Assembly: GCA_024688365.1 (NCBI GenBank)
Contig: JAILEG010000036.1
Location: 1-64,000, forward strand
Length of the DNA: 64,000 nucleotides
Source of the DNA: Prevotella sp.
GTDB taxonomy: Bacteria > Bacteroidota > Bacteroidia > Bacteroidales > Bacteroidaceae
Reading direction: 5' to 3'
The notes under the pieces are model-generated. The model ran no database searches. It saw nothing but the letters and a program-made list of their open reading frames with translations, and was not told where the DNA came from. The stretch's first letter is position 1, and every line of letters begins with the position of its first letter. Positions 1-7,923 of the stretch are shown piece by piece. The position numbers and the translations under genes were made by a program.

Positions 1-16
1 CGTTCGTTTCTATGTG

Positions 17-24
17 CAAAAGTA
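17..24 (-). promoter_or_regulatory. leftward -7 promoter element
   Basis: Read on the minus strand this is TACTTTTG, matching the Bacteroidota -7 consensus TAnnTTTG. It points out of the left edge, so it probably drives a gene that begins just outside the window. The AT-rich stretch from here to about 184 shows no convincing gene. Confidence 0.4.
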
Positions 25-184
25 TAACTTTTATTTTTTCTCACAAACATTTTAAAGAGAAATTAAGTAAAATATTGCTTTTCATTAAAATATTCGTCAT
101 ACATCTGACAATATATAAAAAGCCGTATAGCACAAAGACCATGAAAAAAAGAAGGAAATCAGCACACACATCTAAACTTTTTAC

Positions 185-335
185 TATCTTTGCATAAGAT
201 AAGCTGCACTTGGCAAAGCGAAAGCAAGCTTTCCTTTGCGCTCGCTTGCATTATCTTTGCATAAGATAAGCTGCACTTGGCAAAGTGAAAGCAAACTTTC
301 CTTTACGCTCACTTGCATTATCTTTGCATAAGATA
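185..335 (+). repeat. tandem 67-bp promoter-bearing repeat
   Basis: Two full 67-bp units (185-251, 252-318) and a partial third (319-335). Each unit starts with TATCTTTGC (a perfect -7 box), forms a 7-bp dyad TTATCTT/AAGATAA around TGCAT, and contains a second dyad (GCAAAG..AAAGC / GCTTT..TTTGC). The last -7 box (319-326) lies 36 nt before the downstream start codon, so it can serve as that gene's promoter. The same element with the same period and orientation relative to its gene occurs at 18743-18876. Confidence 0.8.
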
Positions 336-361
336 GAAGGTAACAAAAAGAGTTAGCAATA

Positions 362-1312
362 ATGAAACATCTACATGCAATAGTGACGGCAGCCTTGCTC
401 GGCATCGCCATCAGCTCATCCGCACAGGAACCAAGAAACTTCCATCTGACCAATGGGAACGGCATGGAAGCCGTCATCAGCAACTATGGCGCACGCCTCG
501 TCTCACTCACAGCACATAACTGGAACGGACGGCTGGAGCCTGTTGTTAAAGGCTATGACAAAGCAGAGGACTATCAGCATGACACAGCCCTCGGGGCTAC
601 ACTCATCCGCTTCGGAATGGACAATGAGGAGACTTTGTCCGGGAAGGTGTGGGAGGTGGTCAGCTCCGACAACCAATCTGTCTCACTGCGCTACATGACC
701 TCAACGGGGGAGAACGGTCATGAAGGCAAACTGAACGCAACGGTCACCTACACCCTCTCTGACCAAAATGCCCTTGACATCGACTACCGCATCAGCACGA
801 CAGCCCCGACATCGCTGGAAGTGACCAATGGCATCAAATTCAACATTTCAGGCGACATGCACCGCTCCATCCTCAAGCAACACTTGTGGATTGATGCCTA
901 CCAGACCAACACGTGCAGCAAGCAGATGACGCTCACTGGAACCTTGCAACGGGTGAGGAATACAGCAATGAACTTCACCAAGCCCCGTGAGATCGGAGAG
1001 CGCATCAATGAGACAGCCAATGGCTACAGCCATGCTTTCCAGTTGCGTCACCCTGACAACATGCAGAAACCAGCTGCCATCCTCTTCGATGCCCAGAGCG
1101 GACGTGCCATGACAGTATACTCAAGCGAGCCAAGCCTCCTCGTCAACACATACGGAAAGAAAAGCTGCGCCATCAGCCTGCAGCCTCTCCACAGCGGTTA
1201 CAACAGCGGGTTGGAGAGAGTTGACACCATGCTGATTCCCGGCCAGGTGTTCCACGGTGCCACGGTGTTCTTCTTCACCACCGACCCACCGCTCATCATG
1301 AGAGCTAAGTGA
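362..1312 (+). CDS. aldose 1-epimerase (mutarotase)-like exported protein
   Basis: A galactose mutarotase-like protein: beta-sandwich family that normally interconverts alpha and beta anomers of aldoses. Residues 1-22 are a signal peptide ending SSA-Q, so it should act in the periplasm. Family features seen are the N-terminal NYGARLVSL strand, GENGHEG near 117-122 and the strand pattern through 130-180. The family's catalytic motifs are altered: the usual TNHxYFN histidine is Gly157 (TNGIKFN), the NRI arginine region reads LIRFGM, and the Glu of the C-terminal ExQ motif is replaced in SLQPLH. At 316 residues it is shorter than typical family members. It may be a sugar-binding or inactive paralogue. 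The fold assignment is fairly sure, the activity is not. Confidence 0.75.
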   Translation: MKHLHAIVTAALLGIAISSSAQEPRNFHLTNGNGMEAVISNYGARLVSLTAHNWNGRLEPVVKGYDKAEDYQHDTALGATLIRFGMDNEETLSGKVWEVVSSDNQSVSLRYMTSTGENGHEGKLNATVTYTLSDQNALDIDYRISTTAPTSLEVTNGIKFNISGDMHRSILKQHLWIDAYQTNTCSKQMTLTGTLQRVRNTAMNFTKPREIGERINETANGYSHAFQLRHPDNMQKPAAILFDAQSGRAMTVYSSEPSLLVNTYGKKSCAISLQPLHSGYNSGLERVDTMLIPGQVFHGATVFFFTTDPPLIMRAK

Positions 1313-1425
1313 CGGCTGACCGTTGTTGGTTGACCATAGGCCTCTGCCACTCAACACGAGGGACTCTGCCACAGACAGCATATCTGTTCCTACATAGAAA
1401 AAAGCACTAATTATATTTAAAATCC

Positions 1426-1456
1426 TTGGTGATTGGCTGACTATCATGTAAATTTG
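1426..1456 (+). promoter_or_regulatory. -33/-7 promoter with near-zero leader
   Basis: TTGG at 1426-1429 and TAAATTTG at 1449-1456 are 19 nt apart, the spacing of Bacteroidota sigma-ABfr promoters. Transcription would be expected about 6 nt after the -7 box, near 1462, while the ATG is at 1464, so the mRNA may be leaderless. Confidence 0.55.
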
Positions 1457-1463
1457 CAGTGAT

Positions 1464-2324
1464 ATGAGGAAATATTCTTTCATTATGGTCGCAATCCTGT
1501 GCCTGCCGTTGTATGCACAGGATGTCAAAAGAGTCCACGATGGTAACATATCTGTCGTGGAGCCAATAGAGTCGTCACGCCTGCAAGGACCACGGGAAGC
1601 CACAGAGGCTGAGAAAGAATACGCACGCCGGCTGGCTGAAGACCGTGAGCAACAGGCGCAGATTGACAACAACCTGCCGCTAATTACCGAAAGCGGGCAG
1701 ACCATTACCCCCAGCAACTTCTATTACCCCGCGTGGGGCTTCGGAACGGACGCATGGAGACTGCACAAAGGCTTGAATGTGAATCTCAGCGCATCTGCCT
1801 TTGCCTCCTTCGGGCATGGCTACGGACACGGAGCTGGCTTCTCGCAAGACGTATCATTAATGTATGTCACCAATCTCTCACCCAAGGCCACGCTGGCTGT
1901 GGGCGGTTACGTAAACCACCTTACCTATCGTGGCGACAACTACTTCGTTGGAGGTGTCAATGCTGTGCTGGGCTATCAGTTCAACGAGCATTGGAGTGCC
2001 TATGCCTTTGTGCAAAAAGCATTTACGTCTGACAACTTCAGCCAAGGATTGGGCTACGGATCGCCTTATTGGGGCAGCTATGGAGGATGGGGATACTCTC
2101 CCTTTGGCTACGGCTTTGCCCCGATGGACTATGGCTATGGCTTCATGGGATGGGGTAACAATGCAGTTGCCAGCCGCTTCATGGACCGCATTGGTGGTGG
2201 CGTTACCTATCAGTGGGGCGACCACAACCAGAATGCCATCTCCATCAATGTTGAGTTTGACCATATCCCAACACAGCGTAGCAGCTTCTACAATGTCAAC
2301 CGATATGACTATCCCGTGAGATAG
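1464..2324 (+). CDS. secreted Gly/Tyr-rich protein, probable outer-membrane protein
   Basis: Not a family I recognise with confidence. Residues 1-19 form a signal peptide (cleavage after LYA-Q). Residues 40-60 are charged and helical. From about 100 onward the chain has alternating aromatic/glycine strands (for example GLNVNLSASAFASFGHGYG and NHWSAYAFVQ-like strands). Residues 195-235 are extremely rich in Gly, Tyr and Trp, and the end has a strand with alternating polar/hydrophobic residues (ISINVEFDHIP). This pattern suits a small beta-barrel. It stands alone and is followed by a strong terminator shared with the convergent gene. Confidence 0.7.
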   Translation: MRKYSFIMVAILCLPLYAQDVKRVHDGNISVVEPIESSRLQGPREATEAEKEYARRLAEDREQQAQIDNNLPLITESGQTITPSNFYYPAWGFGTDAWRLHKGLNVNLSASAFASFGHGYGHGAGFSQDVSLMYVTNLSPKATLAVGGYVNHLTYRGDNYFVGGVNAVLGYQFNEHWSAYAFVQKAFTSDNFSQGLGYGSPYWGSYGGWGYSPFGYGFAPMDYGYGFMGWGNNAVASRFMDRIGGGVTYQWGDHNQNAISINVEFDHIPTQRSSFYNVNRYDYPVR

Positions 2325-2350
2325 TAGCCATCACTTTTTATAAAAGAAAG

Positions 2351-2386
2351 AATCCTGATAATCAGCTACAATTGATTATCAGGATT
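2351..2386. terminator. bidirectional terminator
   Basis: Perfect 14-bp stem AATCCTGATAATCA / TGATTATCAGGATT with an 8-nt loop, lying between two convergent genes. It is flanked by A- and T-rich sequence on both sides, so it can terminate transcription from both directions. Confidence 0.8.
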
Positions 2387-2420
2387 ATACTTTTCAAAAA
2401 CTTTTTCTCTCTTACCTTAT

Positions 2421-2984
2421 TTATTGTACAGAAAAAGTCGTCACTTTATAGCCATTTTTATTACTGTCAGCATTGGGATCTCCAAGTGAGATTCCATATT
2501 CACCAGGTTGGAGACTGTCGAAATGCAACAGATATGAGCTTTCACCATATTTTTCAGCTTGATATGAAATCTGGCTCAGAGAGTTTGTCTTCGCTGCGGA
2601 GAATGTTCCGTCTTCCGCAATCTGAGCCCTTCTGTTCTTACCGTTTATTTCAAATTTAAAAACACTGATAAAAGACTCCGGGTCTGTTAGATTGTCCTTT
2701 GCCCTCAAAATTATTCTTGTTTCTCCAGCTGTCGTCTTTACTGGTGATTCCTTTCCCTCTAAAGTAAGACGTGTCTTTACCTTTCCGATTCCGACAAGGT
2801 ATAAGGAGGCTCCAGCCTTTGTCTTTATGGCCCCTGACTCCCTTGGCAACTTGACATAAGTAGAGTTCGATGTCAGCAAATAAGCCTGGTCGGCAAACTC
2901 GGGTTCTGGTACTGTGACTTGCTGCGCATAGACTCCCATAACAGAGAATAATGCGACTAATAGTGCAGATAAAACTTTTTTCAT
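2421..2984 (-). CDS. secreted protein of unknown function
   Basis: 187 residues with a clear signal peptide (MKKVLSALLVALFSVMGVYA-Q). The mature part is predicted all-beta by eye: repeated short strands such as TYVKLPRE, ASLYLVGIGK and TRIILRAKDN, ending in a strand-rich segment (SYLLHFDSLQPGEYGISLGDP) that resembles the closing strands of carbohydrate-binding or Ig-like sandwiches. No catalytic motif or cysteine pattern is visible. It is monocistronic, convergent with the upstream gene. Confidence 0.65.
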   Translation of the reverse strand: MKKVLSALLVALFSVMGVYAQQVTVPEPEFADQAYLLTSNSTYVKLPRESGAIKTKAGASLYLVGIGKVKTRLTLEGKESPVKTTAGETRIILRAKDNLTDPESFISVFKFEINGKNRRAQIAEDGTFSAAKTNSLSQISYQAEKYGESSYLLHFDSLQPGEYGISLGDPNADSNKNGYKVTTFSVQ

Positions 2985-3151
2985 TACACTTTAGATTTAA
3001 ATAGTGAATACTATGATAATATTTGCAATATATAGAAATTTAAAAGGAAACTTCCAAATCATTTTGAGAAAAATAGCTTTGACTACTATGAACGGCTACG
3101 GGAGACGAATAATTCCTTTTTATTTAAAAACAAGACCTCGAAGTATGTATG

Positions 3152-5071
3152 CTATTTCATCCAGCGCAGGCGGAGACTGTTCAGCACAACGCTGACACTG
3201 GAGAAAGCCATCAGGGCACTTGCCCATGAGGGAGTTATCTGCCAGCTGATACCAAATACATAGGGCAGGCCAGCTGCCAAGGGGATGCAGACGATGTTGT
3301 AGATGAACGCCCAAAACAGGTTCTCCCATATCATGCGCACCGTGTTCCGGCTCAATCGGACAGCTTCGGGGATAGCAGAGAGGTCATCGCCCATGAGTGT
3401 GACCTGCGCCACATCCATTGCCACATCAGTTCCCCTGCCTATGGCAATGCTGACATCTGCCAAGGCCAGTGCCTGGGTATCGTTGATACCATCACCCACC
3501 ATAGCCACACGCTTGCCTTCTGTCTGTAAATGGCGGACGAGGTTTTCCTTGTCCTGTGGAAGCACATGGCTGTAATAATGCCTGATACCTGCCTTCTCCG
3601 CCCAGTAGCGGGCAGCCTCCTCCTTGTCGCCACTCATCATATAGACTTCCACTCCGTTCCGCTGTAGCTCCTCCATTGCCTCACGGGCATTAGGCTTCAG
3701 TTGTTCACGTGTTTCAAGTGGGAGATTATCAGCTTTGGTGAAGTCAATATTCTGATTCGGAACAGTCAGCGTGCCCGTCTTATCGGTCACCAGCACATCC
3801 ATCTTTCGCAGACTTTCCAAAGCCGACGCGTCTTTTATAAGTATCTGCTTCTGCGCTGCTTTGCCGATACCTACCATGAGTGCCGTTGGTGTAGCCAAGC
3901 CCATTGCACAGGGACAAGCTATTACCAGAACAGCCACAGCGGAGATGATTGCTTGCGGCAGAAAAGCACTGCCACCGATAATCCACCAAAGAAGGAAGGT
4001 GACAAGGGCGATGCCTGTCACAACCGGAACAAAAACCAAAGCAGCCTTATCAACAATGCGCTGCACGGGAGCCTTTGAGCCCTGCGCCTCCTGCACCATA
4101 CGGATAATCTGGGCCAAAGCCGTATCCTCACCTATCTGGCGTGCCCGCATACGGAACTTGCCCTGACTGGGGATAGTTCCAGCCAGTACCTTTGAGCCTT
4201 TCCGCTTCTCGGCAGGGGTAGGCTCGCCAGTTATCATGCTCTCATCAACGTAGGCGGCATCAGCTGTCATGAAGCTCTCGGCAGAGATAATTTCACCATC
4301 AACAGGCACCTTCTCACCCGGACGCACTTCCAGCACATCGCCCACCTCTATAGTAGAGATGGGAACCTCCTCTATCCTGTCGCCATCAACGACATGTGCC
4401 GTTTTCGGAGCCATGCCCATCATCTGGCGGATGGATGATGCCGTACCATCCTTGGCTCTTTCTTCCAAGAGACGGCCAGTCAGTACGAAGGTGATTATCA
4501 TCACTGCCGCATCAAAGTAAGTGTGCCAAGCTATGCCCCGACTTGCCCACACAGCATCGCCCCAGAACGTATTGAACACACTGAAAAGAAAGGATATACC
4601 AGTGGAAAGAGCCACAAGTGTATCCATATTGGCTGCGCCGTGACGCAGTTGCTTCCATGCGGAGACATAGAAATGGTGCCCACAGTAAAGCATATTTGCC
4701 AATGCTATCAAGAGAGACACCTGGTTGGCAATGGCACGAGAGCCAAGGTCAATCCACCTCATAGAGACACACATCACCGCAATCGAGAATAACCAGGAAA
4801 GGACTGTCTTACGCTTGAGAAGAGTGTATTCCCGCTTCTCAAGCTCCGTTACGGAGGTATCCTTGTCAATAATCAGATCATACCCAATACCATTGATTTC
4901 CGCTTTCATAGTCTCAAGGGAAATCCTGTCAGGGTCATAATCTATCAAAGCCGAACGCCCGGGCAACGAGACCGATGCGGAAACGATGCCTTCAAGCGAG
5001 TTCAGCTTTCTCTCAACGTTGGCAGAGCACGATGCACATGCCATGCCAACTACCGGAATTGTCTGTTTCAT
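3152..5071 (-). CDS. copA: copper-exporting P1B-1 ATPase lacking a recognisable N-domain
   Basis: Exports Cu(I) across the inner membrane at the cost of ATP. Visible elements: one N-terminal HMA domain with CASC (C12, C15), the actuator TGE at 281-283, the membrane metal site CPC at 386-388, phosphorylated Asp in DKTGTLT at 430-436, GDGIND at 526-531, and the copper-specific YN (591-592) and MxxSS (621-625) in the last helices. The roughly 120-residue nucleotide-binding domain that normally separates DKTGTLT from the hinge, including its SEHPL motif and GxG loop, is absent: only about 50 residues lie between T436 and SGD at 490-492. This explains the length of 639 residues against about 740 or more for usual CopA. 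It follows the chaperone gene by 53 nt. Confidence 0.9.
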   Translation of the reverse strand: MKQTIPVVGMACASCSANVERKLNSLEGIVSASVSLPGRSALIDYDPDRISLETMKAEINGIGYDLIIDKDTSVTELEKREYTLLKRKTVLSWLFSIAVMCVSMRWIDLGSRAIANQVSLLIALANMLYCGHHFYVSAWKQLRHGAANMDTLVALSTGISFLFSVFNTFWGDAVWASRGIAWHTYFDAAVMIITFVLTGRLLEERAKDGTASSIRQMMGMAPKTAHVVDGDRIEEVPISTIEVGDVLEVRPGEKVPVDGEIISAESFMTADAAYVDESMITGEPTPAEKRKGSKVLAGTIPSQGKFRMRARQIGEDTALAQIIRMVQEAQGSKAPVQRIVDKAALVFVPVVTGIALVTFLLWWIIGGSAFLPQAIISAVAVLVIACPCAMGLATPTALMVGIGKAAQKQILIKDASALESLRKMDVLVTDKTGTLTVPNQNIDFTKADNLPLETREQLKPNAREAMEELQRNGVEVYMMSGDKEEAARYWAEKAGIRHYYSHVLPQDKENLVRHLQTEGKRVAMVGDGINDTQALALADVSIAIGRGTDVAMDVAQVTLMGDDLSAIPEAVRLSRNTVRMIWENLFWAFIYNIVCIPLAAGLPYVFGISWQITPSWASALMAFSSVSVVLNSLRLRWMK

Positions 5072-5124
5072 AAGACCTATAACTATCGTATTCTCATCCT
5101 TCTCAAAAGGGTGAGAATGGAACT

Positions 5125-5337
5125 CTACAGCGACATCTCGTACCGCCCGCTGTTGTCAACAGCCTCCTTGAGCTGGACAGGGGTGACAACAGCCTCATCA
5201 TACTCCACCTTCACATTAGCATCAGCGAGACTCACCTCAGCCTCCCGCACACCATTGACAGCCTTCAAGGCATTCTCAACATTAGCCTTACAATGCTCAC
5301 ACTTCATACCGCTAACTGCAAAAACATTCTTTGCCAT
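5125..5337 (-). CDS. copZ: copper chaperone, HMA domain protein
   Basis: A 70-residue single heavy-metal-associated domain with the metal-binding loop MKCEHC (Cys pair CxxC) and the family's beta-alpha-beta-beta-alpha-beta length. It would carry Cu(I) in the cytoplasm and hand it to the ATPase encoded directly downstream, with which it is almost certainly co-transcribed. The start at 5337 is the only sensible one. The symbol copZ is given by function and context. Confidence 0.85.
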   Translation of the reverse strand: MAKNVFAVSGMKCEHCKANVENALKAVNGVREAEVSLADANVKVEYDEAVVTPVQLKEAVDNSGRYEMSL

Positions 5338-5405
5338 AGTCTTGTTCCTTTCTTTATATTTATGTTATTACTTATCCAAGAAGTTCTCATCTTCTTGCTC
5401 ATGTG

Positions 5406-5413
5406 CAAAGATA
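5406..5413 (-). promoter_or_regulatory. copZ-copA promoter -7 box
   Basis: Minus-strand TATCTTTG, 69 nt upstream of the chaperone start. The box sits inside a short dyad (ATGTG at 5401 and CACAT at 5414), and an AAGAAG/CTTCTT dyad follows in the leader (about 5379-5397). Either could be a regulator site. Confidence 0.5.
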
Positions 5414-5510
5414 CACATATATTGCATAAGGTGTATTACAAAATTATGGATAAAAATTATAACTTTACAAGACACCATTCGCCCATTCTTACACCGGCAG
5501 GGAGATGATC

Positions 5511-5716
5511 AAACGAAACACCCTACTTAACCAAAAAGCACCTTTACTTAACCAACCATATACACAAACCTAACCATATCATGCCCGTCAATTGGTCAAC
5601 TACTCCCATAAATCAGCATAAAAATGTTAATATAAAGTTAAAACGAAACCCTACTTAACCAAAATAAAAAAGAAAAACATACCTTTGTGGTCAAGTAAAA
5701 TGATTAACTTAACCAA
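5511..5716 (+). promoter_or_regulatory. four ACTTAACCAA operator repeats around a promoter
   Basis: ACTTAACCAA occurs at 5525-5534, 5546-5555, 5653-5662 and 5707-5716. Two copies are embedded in a longer direct repeat beginning AAACGAAAC (5511-5536 and 5641-5664). The -7 box TACCTTTG is at 5680-5687: the third repeat covers the -33 position and the fourth falls just after the expected transcription start. This is the layout of an operator, most simply for autoregulation by the gene that follows. Confidence 0.6.
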
Positions 5717-5742
5717 TCATTAATCCATCAACAACAAAGAAC

Positions 5743-7209
5743 ATGGATGCAGAAGAACTCAAATCAATCATCTCCCTGGGAGAGAACAGCCACACAGAGT
5801 TCAAGGAACACTTCAGCTCTCCCATATCCATAGCTGACGAAATCGTAGCCTTTGCCAACAGTAAAGGAGGCCTTCTCATCTTTGGAGTTGAGGATAAGAC
5901 TGGGAAAATCAAAGGACTCGGATACGAAGAGATACAGAAGACAAGCAGCCAAGTAGCCAATACCGCCAATGAGAATATCCGCCCCACACTCTATATAGAG
6001 AGTGAGACGATAGCTATTGACGGAAAGAAGCTGCTTGTCATCCACATCGGTGAAGGTATCAGCAAGCCTTATAAAGACATCAGCGGTAATATCTTCGTGA
6101 AGCAGGGAGCCGACAAGAGGCGCATCACAGAAAACCATGAACTGCTGGAGCTATTCTATGAGTCGGGGACTTACCACCCAGACGAAGAAGGCGTAAAGAA
6201 CACCGACATCAATGACCTGGACAAGTGGCTGGTGAACAAATACCTCATGGAAGTCTTTCACAAAAAGGCCTCAGACTTCAATATCCCCTTTGAGAAGCTG
6301 ATGCGCAACATGCAAATAACCACAATAGACGGGAGACTGACACTGGGCGGCCTTCTCTACTTTGGCAGCATGCCCCAGATGTTTTATCCGGAGATGGTAA
6401 TCAAGGCTGTGTCCTTCTATGGCAACAGTATAGGGAACACCAACTATAAGGACAGCCGGGATATCGATGGTACCATCCCCAGGCTTTTCTCTGAGGGCAT
6501 GTCATTCCTAAAAAGCAATCTCCATGCCCTACAGGACGGACAGAATTTCAACTCTACCGGGCACTTGGAGATACCGGAAATAGCCTTGGAAGAGGTACTG
6601 CAGAACGCTCTCGTCCACCGCGACTATCTGAAGCCGGCAGCCATACGCCTGCTCATCTTTGACAACAGAGTTGAGATTATTTCACCTGGAAAGCTGCCTG
6701 GTGGAATGGACGTGGACGACATCCGGTTAGGCAACAGTTTCATACGCAACCGTCTGATGGCAAGTTTCTGTGCCAAGACTATGCTCTACCGTGGCTTAGG
6801 CTCCGGTATCATACGCGCCTTGAACGAATATCCGAGAATAGAGTTCGTCAATGACGAGTCAGGAAATCAGTTCAGATGTATTCTCTATCGGCCACTTCCC
6901 GACCCAATTCCCAAATATGCAGCTGAAGAAGGATTTGTTGGGGAACCTTTTCCCACATATAGGGGAGCATTGGAGACACGTTGCCCCAAGCTTCCAAAAG
7001 AAGAGGTGGAACGTGCCGAGAAAGTTCTCAAGCTGTGCCTGACACCTAAATCCATCCTCAACATGATGGAGGCAACGGGCTACAAGAGCCGGACCAGCTT
7101 CCGCAGACGGCTGCTGACACATCTGCTGGCAGCCGGCTTGCTGGAGCCTACTGACAAAAAAAGCCCCAACAGTCCAAGGCAGACTTACATCACGACATCA
7201 CATTATTAA
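5743..7209 (+). CDS. AlbA_2 (Schlafen-like) / HATPase transcriptional regulator
   Basis: A putative DNA-binding regulator of the AlbA_2 (divergent AAA-4/Schlafen) family. Residues 1-130 carry the family's signature (HTEFKEHFS, then IVAFANSKGGLLIFGVED). Residues 270-350 show the HATPase_c_4 segment seen in RecG-like regulators (EVLQNALVHRDY, then VEIISPGKLPGG). The last 70 residues look like a winged helix (KSILNMMEATGYKSRTSFRRRL). The gene is inserted between copZ and the metal-binding AraC gene but runs opposite to both. Four operator-like repeats precede it. Its target is unknown. Members are often found in defence or mobile contexts, but no partner is visible here. Confidence 0.8.
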   Translation: MDAEELKSIISLGENSHTEFKEHFSSPISIADEIVAFANSKGGLLIFGVEDKTGKIKGLGYEEIQKTSSQVANTANENIRPTLYIESETIAIDGKKLLVIHIGEGISKPYKDISGNIFVKQGADKRRITENHELLELFYESGTYHPDEEGVKNTDINDLDKWLVNKYLMEVFHKKASDFNIPFEKLMRNMQITTIDGRLTLGGLLYFGSMPQMFYPEMVIKAVSFYGNSIGNTNYKDSRDIDGTIPRLFSEGMSFLKSNLHALQDGQNFNSTGHLEIPEIALEEVLQNALVHRDYLKPAAIRLLIFDNRVEIISPGKLPGGMDVDDIRLGNSFIRNRLMASFCAKTMLYRGLGSGIIRALNEYPRIEFVNDESGNQFRCILYRPLPDPIPKYAAEEGFVGEPFPTYRGALETRCPKLPKEEVERAEKVLKLCLTPKSILNMMEATGYKSRTSFRRRLLTHLLAAGLLEPTDKKSPNSPRQTYITTSHY

Positions 7210-7239
7210 GAATATGACAGGGAAACTGGCTACTATAGA

Positions 7240-7283
7240 ACGTATCAACATCATAAGCGTAAGGCTCACTATGATTGATACGT
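7240..7283. repeat. inverted repeat between convergent genes
   Basis: ACGTATCAA (7240-7248) and TTGATACGT (7275-7283) form a 9-bp dyad that extends inward with TCAT/ATGA. It lies between the ends of two convergent genes. There is no T-run, so termination is possible but not clear. Confidence 0.4.
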
Positions 7284-7342
7284 CCTATAAAACGGGCAGC
7301 CCGGTCACATAAGAACATTTAGCCTGTCCTGTGACGACCGAC

Positions 7343-7906
7343 CTAAATGCTGTCAAGTGGTTTCCGAAGATTGGCTTTCATAGCCTTGAACTGTGATGGG
7401 GTCATGCCTGTCACGCTTTTGAACTGGCAGGAAAGATAAGCCGCTGATGAGTAGTTCATCAGCAAGGCAATCTGCGTCAGAGTCAGCTCATCATACCGTA
7501 TCAGCTCCTTAACCCGCTCGATGCGCAGCTCAATGTGATAACGCTCTATCGTTTTTCCTTCTACTTCTGAGAAAAGTTTAGACAAGGCACTGTAATCCTG
7601 GTGCAGTTCCTCTGACAGATAGCTGCTGAGTGTCATCGCAGAGTGATTGTCCTGATAATGCACCAGTTTGATGATTGCACTCTTTATCAAGTCTATCGTC
7701 TGCTCCCGCCGGTCGTCAAGCAACTCAAAACCAAGCTTATCCAGTTCCGTCCGCAGCAGTCCGCGCTGTTCATCAGTGATGGCTTCCTCCAAGGAAACTT
7801 CTCCCAGATCAACCACCTTGGGATGTAACCCTATACTTGTCAGTGTTCTTTCCACTGCCATCTTACAGCGGTCACACACCATATTCTTAATATATATTTT
7901 GCTCAT
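7343..7906 (-). CDS. AraC-type regulator with N-terminal CxxC metal-binding domain
   Basis: Residues 1-65 resemble an HMA-like domain: a strand, the loop MVCDRC (metal-binding CxxC), a helix, and a C-terminal strand ending KLGFELL. Residues 75-187 are a complete AraC DNA-binding domain with both helix-turn-helix units (LSEELHQDYSALSKLFSEV and LTQIALLMNYSSAAYLSCQF, then TGMTPSQFK). A sensor for Cu(I) or another soft metal acting directly on DNA is the natural reading. The gene is 17 nt downstream of the MATE exporter gene, so the two are probably one transcript. The copper exporter genes are 2 kb away on the same strand. Confidence 0.8.
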   Translation of the reverse strand: MSKIYIKNMVCDRCKMAVERTLTSIGLHPKVVDLGEVSLEEAITDEQRGLLRTELDKLGFELLDDRREQTIDLIKSAIIKLVHYQDNHSAMTLSSYLSEELHQDYSALSKLFSEVEGKTIERYHIELRIERVKELIRYDELTLTQIALLMNYSSAAYLSCQFKSVTGMTPSQFKAMKANLRKPLDSI

Positions 7907-7923
7907 GTTATGTGGATTGCAAA

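Noticed and set aside
12..197. 61-residue open frame at the left edge
   Set aside because: Lysine/isoleucine-rich translation of an AT-rich intergenic stretch, running into the repeat. No signal peptide, motif or promoter in the right place.
185..335. CRISPR array
   Set aside because: The units are 67-bp direct repeats with no unique spacers, and no cas gene is in the window.
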